A DNA stretch of 64,000 nucleotides from Symbiodinium kawagutii (lineage: Eukaryota; Sar; Dinophyceae; Suessiales; Symbiodiniaceae). The notes under the pieces are model-generated. The model was not told where the DNA came from and made no database searches. It saw only the letters and a program-made list of their open reading frames with translations. This document shows positions 55,714-64,000 of this stretch, piece by piece. Numbering within the stretch: position 1 is the stretch's first letter; the number at the start of each line of letters is the position of its first letter. The stretch lies in the NCBI GenBank assembly GCA_009767595.1, contig VSDK01025658.1, positions 186,001 through 250,000 of the forward strand, read 5' to 3'. A program made the translations under genes and the position numbers.

Positions 55714-57049
55714 CTCGCCAAAACAGGCGTGGATTGATCCTGTGGTCATGGTGGTCCATTGGTGGGTCCATTAAGAATGGTTCCGTGCCAACGACATGGC
55801 ACACATTAGATCCAATTCCATCTATAACTCTGAAAACCCACCACTGGCAGCAGCGGACTAGTTTAACCAATGGTGCTGACGAACACGTGTGGCACAGCCA
55901 TGATGGGCACTGGCTATGAAACGGACCGGCCAATCACAGGCGTTGATGGGGTAGTGCTTCGTTGAAAGTTGAGATGCTATAACTATGGTTGTACAGTGCC
56001 AGAGCTGTCGTAGTTGCAACCATGTTGGCAATGACAATGGGATGTGGCTGTAGAATTGACATGTTGGAAATGAATCCTAATGATACATCTTGGCTTCTGG
56101 GGTATATCCAGTAGCTGCGCGAAATCTTCTTTTGCACGTGCTTCTTGTGTCCAGAAAGTGGGCATTCCGAGTGCCATTCCAAGGATCATCCAGCAGCCGG
56201 TTGCCCGCCCTTTCATCAAAGATTACCAACGATCATTAAGCTGGTTGTGGTGGGCTACACAACCATGGTCGATCAGCATCAAGTGATCGATTGTCTTTCA
56301 TCGCTCCAAATCCTGATGCTCCGCTGCGGTTCGCCAGTTGGGATTTGCCCAGCTTTGTTGACACTGGACACATGTAGCAGTTCGTACGGCCAACACAACT
56401 CTTCATTCTTGCACACCACGTCGTGAGTGTTCGAAAAAAACAACCAACGGTAATATACATCGATGCTGAATGATGATTCAGCATCAAATTTTGGTTGGTA
56501 AAGAACAAATACGACTCCTGGTGGCTTACAGCTACCCTGCTGAAAAGCTGACGTTCACTGGTGATGGGGAAAACATCATCTCCAAATACGCTAAAGTCAA
56601 AGTGCTACGGAACAATTATGAACAAGTTGGTACTGCTTGATGGATCATGACTAACTTAATACTGGCTGAAGTCATGAATCATAGTGCATCAAGGCAGACC
56701 GGCACATACTTGACTATCGCGAAGCCAGCCGATAGTACAATATCGTCACATGTGATGTTCACCCCTTCCTGTGCCAATAACGAACAAATTCGTGTAGCTA
56801 TTGGGATGTTCATAAGACTTTTTGTATTACGTGCTGGTGCCTGGCGATGGTTGCGTTCAATTGGTGATAATCATTGATGAATTAAGTAATCAGTTAATTA
56901 GGTGATGGATGATCATAGTCACCAATTCATCATAGCCGTTAATTAATTTATATGGATAATATGGATTAATCCTCCATAAACCATTTAATATCAATCAATC
57001 ATCAATAAACCAATTCTTGGTGCTGGTTATGACCCAGCCACCTGCCGAC
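55714..57049. other. Intron between E7 and E8
   Basis: Mostly unique sequence. A weak coding-like minus stretch at 56090-56219 (GMPTFWTQEARAKEDFAQLL) and a short ATCATCAATAAACC tract before E7. Confidence 0.4.
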
Positions 57050-57081
57050 CCCCACAGCGGCCTGCACTGGCTGCCCTGACC
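57050..57081 (-). CDS. Exon E7 candidate of the Ala-rich gene
   Basis: Acceptor CAGGCCTCCCCAG|GG, donor GGG|GTCGGC, best reading SGQPVQAAVG with two bases first. The island sits between an ATCAAT/CCATTT tract (left) and a TGATGG tract (57110-57290, right), which supports it despite its small size. Confidence 0.4.
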
Positions 57082-58795
57082 CTGGGGAGGCCTGATGCAG
57101 AAGTGCTGACGAATCATGGGAATGGATTGTTCTTAATGATGGTCAATTCATGGGTAACTGATTGTTAACTGATGCTTAATTGATGATTAATGATGCTACG
57201 GACGTTTCATGATGCTTGATGATGATTGATGATGATTGTTGAAGGCAAGCGATGGCGAATGATGGTTTGTATTGGGCTATTGTTTTCGTGACGGACATTC
57301 GCCGGGTTTGCTTTGCTGGAAGGAATCAACTCTACCAAAAACTTGAAACCTGGCTTGTTGGCTTAGAGATCCCGGCGAAAACTCGAACTTTTAGTGGATG
57401 TTTCTAGATCCCTTGCTTATGGATCCCTGGCTTGATGTGCAGTAAACCCAATGAATTCCAGAAAAACATCAACCGTCTAAGAAACTGCGGCTGTAAGCTG
57501 GTGTCGTGGCGAACTCATTGGTTGCTACCAAGCTAGGCAATCAGTTCAGCTTGGCCGTGTATCCGGCTGTGGTCAGATTTCTTTCACAGCAATGGAGTAT
57601 CGTTGACAATGGCTGACACTAGCTAATGATAATGATAAAAAACATAACAATTTGATTTCAAGTTAATATATGAATCATGATTGATTCAAACATGAGGTGG
57701 CGGTCGTGAGGCTTAGCTCTGTTTACTCATGGTTGGCTACGGCCATCATGGCTACTAATTGTTGGTCAAGGTGAAGTCCGTAGCCAAGGATGGTCGATCA
57801 AAGTAGATAAATGATGGAACATGGGATTGGCTTGTTCGTAGATGATGCTTAATTAACACTGGCTAACAATGCTTGATCATGGTTCCAAAACATCGCTGTT
57901 CCAGAACTGGGCGTATCTACGTACGGATAAGACATGGTATTCAACCACTTTCATTGAACTCATGACAACAGTTCATCACGTATGCTCCTGATTGGGTAAT
58001 CCTTAGTCAATCAAATGATTTGGCGTGGATTAGCGGTGATTGAAAATCACAATTTATCATCATGAAATTGTCGGATTGGTCAAAACCACTCACGATTGGG
58101 AATCGGTCACTAGTATTCACAATGTTTGATGGTCGACAAAGCGAAATTATGCTAGAAGTAGGTGTTGATATACTCTGGTCGATTCTCATTCACCGTGAAT
58201 GGTGAAGAATGAAAACTGTGTGTGGGCCACCAGAACCATTCCAGTGGCCATGTCTACTCTTTGGGCACCAGAGGTTTTTCGCTCAGCAGTGATACAAAAT
58301 TAGCATCTGTCTGCCACGCGCGCTCTCTTGGTTGACTAACCTGAACATGGAAAATCCAGCAACAGTGTCACTGCGAATGGTCTCCAACACATTCCAGATG
58401 GGATGAGCAGCACTGATCGAAAATTCACGATGTTGTTGGGAACGTGTGTCGAATTCGTCTTCCGTTCGATCTCTGTAGTCATCAATAAGGTGTGCCAGTG
58501 ATCGACCAGCGTTTCCCATCAAACCACAGGTTTCTACTTTCTACTTCCAGCGAATTTTTTCCGTCACGCAACCGACCAGGTACTCACATGGTAGAAGCAG
58601 CGAACTCAAGTAGTGTTGGTGGCTGGTTGCTGTCCACTAGCACCAGCTATGATCAACCGATCACAATTGATTAATGTCACTGACCATCATAATCCATCAT
58701 CAGCATCACGAACCAACAAAACCAACACCAACCATGGTCTACCATTGTTCCCCATCATTAGCAGCCACAGCCAAAAACTCCTTCAACCGGGGAAC
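57082..58795. other. Intron between E6 and E7
   Basis: TGATGGTCAATTCATGG-type at 57110-57290, unique sequence, the ORF at 58341-58522, CCATCATCAGC-type at 58620-58760. Confidence 0.5.
58341..58522 (-). CDS. Possible larger exon or ORF relic of unknown function
   Basis: An open frame with balanced composition: NAGRSLAHLIDDYRDRTEDE near the start, then EFSISAAHPIWNVLETIRSD, then GFSMF just before CAG|GTTAGT, which fits a canonical donor better than most in this window. It lacks the Ala richness of the other exons. No good acceptor was found on its 5' side. It may be a normal exon of the same gene or an old retroelement piece. I recognise no family. Confidence 0.4.
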
Positions 58796-58869
58796 CGAAA
58801 CCAGTAAGGTCCCAGATTGACATCGCCGGCCTTTGAATGCGCGGAAGGGCCACCAGCTGTATCTTTGGC
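58796..58869 (-). CDS. Exon E6 of the Ala-rich gene
   Basis: Acceptor CTGATCATCACAG|GCC opens a phase-0 frame AKDTAGGPSAHSKAGD and onward to a GTTCCC donor candidate (phase 2). An earlier donor (GCTG|GTGGCC) would cut it to five codons. Left flank 58620-58760 is CCATCA-type. Confidence 0.4.
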
Positions 58870-59563
58870 CTGTGATGATCAGCCCGGCCGAGGCAACACA
58901 TGTTCGTGGAGTGTGCTTTGACCGTGGTTGCAACCATCAATGATAATGATCAGCAAGGGATTACCTCAATGATGCTGGTTTAAACAAAAACAACAACCAA
59001 TAAACATAAATTATCAGCAACTATGGGCAATTTGATCAACAAACTCAAGTTTGTGACCTACAATCTCAAAATGATGGAGAAACACAACAGAATTAATTTG
59101 TATGGTTTGAAAGACATGTTCGCGGAAATATAATCACAATCACCAACAACCCACACACTGTAACATTATTCAACAAAACAACAATGATTTCACGAAATTG
59201 TCATTGTTGCGATATTGACATCACTAAAAGGGGAAAGGCATATTTTCTAACAGTCAACTGTGACATACCAAGAACGACCAAGGAATCACCAACTTTTGAT
59301 CAGTTTCCTGCAGGCTTTGCTTCAAACCTAGTGCCCTCAGGGTTACCAAATCGCCAACATGATCGCCGATAGTATCCTTGATAGCTTACCAAAACTTTGA
59401 TGTGTCATGCCTCAGCTACCGTTTTCCCGCCAAAGAATGACAAATCTGGGAGACTGGTTGGGAACAGGCTTTGCAAGCAATGTTCTAAAGGCGATGAATC
59501 CACGGTTGCTGGCTATAAACTGCTGTAAAAGAATATCAAGCAATTCCAAGTGTTGTTAGGAAC
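58870..59563. other. Intron between E5 and E6
   Basis: AT-rich unique sequence. No gene. Confidence 0.45.
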
Positions 59564-59650
59564 CTTCCCCATCCGTTCCCAGCGAGCCTGCAGGGTGAGC
59601 TGCGCCTCCAAAGCACAAGAAGCAGAGCAGCTGGAGGCCAACTGTGCAGC
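59564..59650 (-). CDS. Exon E5 of the Ala-rich gene
   Basis: Phase-0 exon of 29 codons, beginning AAQLASSCSA and ending in QARWERMGK. Acceptor CCGTTGCGCCAG|GCT, donor AAG|GTTCCT. A long TGATGG tract lies to the right (59690-60470). Confidence 0.65.
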
Positions 59651-60598
59651 CTGGCGCAACGGCCGACGGCCATCGCTGGGCATCGCTGGGGGCATGGTGG
59701 ATGGTTCTGTCAATGATGATGGATGGCTAGTTGTGATGGTTAATGATGATGGTTAATGATGATGATGATGATGGTTAGTGATGACGATTAATGGTTGTTA
59801 TCAATGGTGATTGATGATGGCTAGTGAATAGTGGTGAGCGAATATATCAATTCATCCATGGTGATAGTATTTTTGTCATCAATGGTGGATGATACTGGTG
59901 ACGGGCTGATGAAAACCATCAAATAATGAAGAGTTGATGATGACAACGAGAATGAATCATTCAATAATGGTACACAAAAAAGAATATGGTCATCAGCGAA
60001 CGATGAATAAACGATGGTGATCAATGAACATGGTGACCACATAAATTATCTCATGGTGGGCCAATCAATGATAATGATTGGTTGATGAAGGCCATCATGT
60101 ACTGTTGTTGATTGTAAAGTGAATGCTCCATGTTGATGATGACAAATCAAAGACGATATAACGAATTGCCAGCAAATGAGCGGCTAATTAATGATGGCTC
60201 GGTATGGTCCGTCAGTGGTTAATTACGGAAATGATGGTTGGTGACAGAGTCATGAATGGTAATGAATGGTTGATGAATAGTTGACGCTGGCGTTCATGAT
60301 GGTAAACTTGAAGTAATATAACGAATCGCTAATGAACAATTGTACAATTGGTACTTCATGACGGTAAGCACTGGTTGATGGTCGACCATGATGGTGCCTG
60401 AGTGGTTAATGATGGATTGATGAGTGGTCATTGATGGTTGAGGGTCTATTAACAATGATGCTTAACATTCTAATAATTAGTTATATTCATCATACGAACC
60501 ATCTGACCATCACATGAACCATCAACCATCCTTTAGCCATGCTCAACTTGACTTCACCAACCTCAATGGATGGATGAGTGGTTCCCCATCCGGTGCAC
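59651..60598. other. Intron between E4 and E5, paired tracts
   Basis: Long GATGATGGTTAATGATGG-type tract 59690-60470, then CATCACATGAACCATCAACC before E4. Confidence 0.65.
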
Positions 60599-60655
60599 CT
60601 TCTCCGGGGAGATCTCCTGCAATGTCTTGGCCGCACGGAGCACTGCGCGACCGGC
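60599..60655 (-). CDS. Exon E4 of the Ala-rich gene
   Basis: Phase-0 exon of 19 codons, AGRAVLRAAKTLQEISPEK, between acceptor GTTGCGCCCCAG|GCC and donor AAG|GTGCAC. Flanked by CCATCA-type sequence on the left (60480-60560) and TGGTTGATGAG-type on the right (60740-60970). Confidence 0.65.
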
Positions 60656-62169
60656 CTGGGGCGCAACCGGAAGTTGGCAACTGCTAAAGAACGGTTGAAC
60701 CCATGGAAAAATAAAAAGACAACCATAGCTCAACTACGGGGTAATAGGGCGTCGGTGGGTTTTTGAGGGTTTCTTACTAATGGTTGTTCAAGGGTCAAGA
60801 ACGGTTGATGAGTTGATGGGAAAGGGCTGATGGGTTCACTCTGGGTCAATGACGGCGAATGAGAACTGGATTGACATGGATTGGCCATGGTTTAACGACA
60901 CAAATTGTTGATGAGAACAAAACAGGTTGATCAAAAGGCTAATGGAGGAACAATGGCTGATCAACGATAGTTGATGATGGATACGGCCTATTAAGAGTTT
61001 GGAATAACACTCATAACAATTGATATACTGATGCGACACCATGCTCATTCTGTACTACTGCTTGATGTTGTTTAACAGTGATTTACGATCCATGTTTTGA
61101 TGGTCATAAAAATCTCAGCTAATCAGTTGGACCACCCCTACCTGTTCATGGAGACCCCCACTGATACTGACTATCAAATGATCGCCTCTTATCCACCATC
61201 GTTAATCATGATCAATCATCAACCATCCTCGACATCATCGTCATCCATTGCAATTCATCGTTAGCATCAATCATCATCAACGACTTTATCAACATTAGCC
61301 ACCATTATTGACCACTAGTATTAAGTGTCAACTATTTGTTACTTTACTAGTAGCCATCCCTTCCTAATTATTGTCAACTAATTTTTATCAACTTCTATTT
61401 TCAAGCGTCCTTGTTATCAACCATCATCAACTATTTTTAACTAATTCTTATCAACTATCATCATGAACCAGTTATCAACTCACTGTCATTCTATCAACCA
61501 TTGTCATTAACTATCATCAACTATTATCATCAACTATCATCAACCACTATCATCAACTGATCATTATCAAATATCATCAACTATCATAAACCATGAATTA
61601 TCAACTGATTATCCTCAAATATCGCCAACTATCATCAACCACTAATATCAACTGACTATCATCAACTACCATCTGCTACCCATGACTGGTGTTAGTATCA
61701 ATTGGCCGTGACTGACAATACTACCATTAGTTAGTATAGTAAACTACCATCAACTACCATTAATACTATGATCAACTACCCTAGTGCTTAATGGCCATGA
61801 ACTATCAACTACCCTAGTGCTTAATGATAGTCAACTAGTATCACTAGCCATCAGTACCACTAGTATCAGTGGCCTAGTATCAACAACTACCGTCAAGTTA
61901 GTATCAAGTGACTATCATCAACTACCATCAACTACCCTAGCGCTTGATGATAGTCAACTTGATGATAGTTACTACCATCAGTTAGTATAGTTAACTACCA
62001 TCAACTACCATTGATACTAGTATCAACTACCAGTCAGGATGCTTAATGGCCATGAACTACCATCAACTACCATCAACCAACTTAGTATCAACTGACTACC
62101 CATCAACTAAGCACCATCATTACCACTGACTATGCTTAATGGCCATGACTGGTCGCTCAGCATCCTGAC
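60656..62169. other. Intron between E3 and E4, paired tracts
   Basis: GGTTGATGAGTTGATGG-type at 60740-60970, then about 0.9 kb of ATCATCAACTAC-type sequence. Confidence 0.65.
61740..62100 (+). repeat. Higher-order repeat of CAACTACC phrases
   Basis: CATCAACTACC units interleaved with repeats of ACTACCCTAGTGCTTAATG (61775-61825, variant at 61930-61955). Confidence 0.7.
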
Positions 62170-62265
62170 CCTCTCCCCGTCGGCCTCCAAACCTGACGCC
62201 TCGGGAGACTTCCCAGCTCGCAGCGCATGGCGGGCGGCCACCCTGCCGCCCAGCATCAGAGCCAC
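62170..62265 (-). CDS. Exon E3 of the Ala-rich gene
   Basis: Phase-0 exon of 32 codons beginning VALMLGGRVAARHALRAGK and ending ADGER before donor GTCAGG. Acceptor ...GTGCATCAG|GTG. The open frame continues upstream to an in-frame Met, so a slightly longer exon is possible. Confidence 0.6.
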
Positions 62266-62726
62266 CTGATGCACCATGGCTGGGTACTGGGTGTAGGGGG
62301 TTGGTTGGTCATCCAACATTGTAATGTTTATAGTAGTTATATGTTTATATATATATTATATGTTTGGTCACAATTCATTATATGTTCATAATGTTTAGAT
62401 TATGCCACTACCAATATATGAACACCACCAACCATCACTCCGGCACCACTCAACACCACTTGATCCATCAGCACTAGCAATTTCATCGACGTTAAGCCAT
62501 CATTATCAACCATCTTAACCATCATCCAACCATCATCCAACCATCATCCACCCATCATGTTAACCATCATCTGACCATCATTTCACCCACAGCAGCAACC
62601 ATCACCCAGCACTAACCACCACTAACCACAGATTCACCAGCATTCAACCAGCGTTCAGCACCACTAACCACCACCAATCCACCGTTGAACCCACACATCC
62701 ACCAACAACTCCCCGCAGCCGGGCAC
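62266..62726. other. Intron between E2 and E3
   Basis: Short GGTTGGTTGG, a TATATG-rich stretch at 62330-62400, then CCATCATCCAACC-type at 62400-62700. Confidence 0.6.
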
Positions 62727-62818
62727 CTCCTGCGCTTCCTTGGGCGCCACTTCTGCGGCCACTTGCGCCGCCGCGGCCAAGGGCACGGCGTCCAGGGCCA
62801 CGTCGTGGGGGCGGCGGC
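62727..62818 (-). CDS. Exon E2 of the Ala-rich gene
   Basis: Strong acceptor CACCACCTCCCCAG|GCC. The best frame leaves two bases before the first codon and includes LAAAAQVAAEVAPKEAQE before donor GAG|GTGCCC (92 nt). Both flanks carry the paired tracts: CCATCA-type at 62400-62700 and GGATGGTGA-type at 62830-63130. The phase-0 reading is Trp/Pro/Arg-rich and less likely. Confidence 0.6.
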
Positions 62819-63320
62819 CTGGGGAGGTGGTGAGTGATGGATGGTGAGGTGAATGTGGGTGGTTGATTCACTAATGGATTGATGGATTCACTAAGGTTGG
62901 TTGGTTCAATCCATTAGTGAAGTAACCAACCATGAACGGATGGATTGATGGTTGATCCCACCATGGTTGATGGATTGGAGCATCACTAAGCAACCTGCCA
63001 TCACTTGAACCAACCATGAATGGATGGATGGACGGCAGGTTGATGGATGGTTGATCGATAAACGATGGTTGGTTGGTTGAATTGATGGTTGATGGATGTT
63101 GATGAGGGTGAATACTGATCAATGGTGGACAACACTTGCTATAAACACTGAGTATTCATGATAATCATTAGCAATCATCAACTGTCAGCCAACCACCGAT
63201 TATCATCCATCACCATCTGGCAGCTCTTGTTATGCAGTTTACAAAACACTCACCATCAACCAACCATGACCCACCAATTGCAGCCGCATGAACCATGCTC
63301 AGACCTGGTGGTGTTGGCAC
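62819..63320. other. Intron between E1 and E2, paired tracts
   Basis: GTGATGGATGGTGAG and GGTTGATGGATGG-type at 62830-63130, then ATCATTAGCAATCATC/CCATCAACCAACC-type at 63160-63280. Confidence 0.65.
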
Positions 63321-63359
63321 CGCTCGTGCTGCGGCAAACGCGGCCAAGCGTGTTGCTTC
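63321..63359 (-). CDS. Exon E1 of the Ala-rich gene
   Basis: Reads EATRLAAFAAARA in phase 0 (39 nt). Acceptor ...ACGTCCAG|GAAGC, donor GCG|GTGCCA. Its left flank (63160-63290) is CCATCAACC-like; the right flank lacks the usual TGATGG tract. The end AAARA|GTGCC is also found in E16. Confidence 0.6.
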
Positions 63360-64000
63360 CTGGACGTTTGGTGCCGGGGGGGATGCACGGAAGGAGGGCT
63401 GAGTTGCTGGTCCGCAATGGCAAATTTACTAACGCACACCTCATGTACGATATATGTATATATATAAATAAATAAATATATATATATATGTCAACATATG
63501 TCTAATTTTCAAACATAGACGTATCTCTAGGTACACATGTGTAATGAAATATGTGCACGTGCAACAATGATGATGATTGAAGAATGCTGCAGTGATAGCA
63601 GTTTATGAACCAACATGCGTGTCAATATGCATTCTTGGTCTAGGTTGCTAGTGATTCACAGTTTGAGGAGAGGTCGTGATAACAACGAGGGTGAATACCG
63701 GCAAATGGTTTAGACAGGCGACTTGTTGCTCCACTAGGGAGGTGGTTAACTATATCGGCCGCTAACAAATGGGCTCGAAAAAGGGTCATGGAGATGGTCA
63801 GCTGTCGGTTCCCAAGCGATGTTTGCACTCGATAGTGGTTGATTATTCAAGTGGCGCTTGGCCTCTGTACAATTGCTCTTATCATGGATCTTGGCGGTTG
63901 TTCTTCAAGTGGCTGATTATGGTTGTTGGTTATGAACAAGGTTGCAGGCAATGGCGTGCTCACTCTCTTTTCTTTTTGGCTAGTATCCGGTATTAAAATG
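63360..64000. other. Sequence 5' of exon E1
   Basis: TA-rich run at 63450-63490, otherwise unique sequence. No further exon or promoter identified before the window edge. Confidence 0.4.

Larger units (their letters stand above)
650..63359 (-). other. Very long multi-exon gene model, alanine-rich helical protein (partial)
   Basis: About 46 short GC-rich islands, all readable on the minus strand, follow one plan: a pyrimidine-rich stretch ending in CAG, AAG or GAG; an open segment of 6 to 38 codons rich in Ala, Glu, Gln, Lys and Arg; then a GT (sometimes GC or GA) donor. About 37 open in phase 0 with the first codon usually GCN, GTN or GAN. The modules look like amphipathic or Ala-rich helix pieces; I recognise no domain. 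The first and last exons of the gene are not identified. Non-canonical donors and AG|G acceptors are known in dinoflagellates. Some neighbouring phases do not match, so boundaries are wrong in places or exons are skipped or missed. It could also be two or three similar genes in a row. Individual exons are listed as E1 (5'-most) to E46. Confidence 0.6.

Noticed and set aside
57779-57795. TCCGTAGCCA on the plus strand, similar to the spliced leader
   Set aside because: Only ten bases match and the rest diverges; expected by chance in 128 kb of both strands with non-negligible probability.
1-64000. CRISPR array, rRNA genes or bacterial-type operons
   Set aside because: The tandem sequence is short-period and degenerate without spacer structure, and no rRNA signature or closely packed ORFs were seen.

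Overview
The window looks like nuclear DNA of a dinoflagellate, probably from the Symbiodiniales/Suessiales part of the group (species not determinable). The reasons are: very sparse coding in small GC-rich islands within AT-rich sequence; exon-like islands preceded by AG|G acceptors with GT, GC or GA donors, a known dinoflagellate habit; LINE-like and copia-like reverse-transcriptase relics of a type I associate with dinoflagellates; TTTAGGG-like telomeric sequence; and one near-match to the dinoflagellate trans-spliced leader. No bacterial-style operons, rRNA, tRNA or CRISPR were seen.

The main content appears to be one very long minus-strand gene, or a few of one kind, crossing the whole window. 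I find about 46 candidate exons of 18 to 114 nt between 63359 and 650, roughly 2.7 kb of coding sequence (about 4 percent). Almost all encode short alanine-rich helical modules, most begin in phase 0 with G after a CAG/AAG/GAG acceptor, and many can end in phase 0 with GTGCC- or GTGG-type donors. The function of the protein is unknown. All exon boundaries are read by eye and none is supported by RNA data; donors were partly chosen to keep frame.

The introns (hundreds of bases to 4.7 kb) are dominated by degenerate short-period sequence. On the plus strand the left side of an exon tends to be ACCATCATCAACC-like and the right side GGTTGATGATGG-like. Each intron therefore tends to begin (coding strand) with GGTTGATGATGG-type sequence and finish with CCATCATCAACC-type sequence, so its two ends are complementary. 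This exon-centred strand switch is the most unusual feature here.

Layout: 0-5 kb has the last two exons seen, a 1.07 kb inverted-repeat-bounded segment with an assembly gap, and a decayed ORF. 5-28 kb has exons with relics of a LINE endonuclease (7.3 kb), a copia-like pol (11.1-11.6 kb) and other broken ORFs (17.3-18.1, 21.7-22.4, 24.5-25.1 kb). 28.6-32.1 kb is a long open LINE-type reverse transcriptase/RNase H ORF in the same orientation as the host gene. 32-64 kb continues the exon series with broken ORFs (37.3-38.2, 45.5-46.0, 48.2-48.5, 49.7-50.5 kb), small hairpin-type repeats near 27.3, 36.5 and 53.6 kb, and a strong hairpin at 50.5 kb. Two N gaps occur (2163-2490 and 39467-39513).
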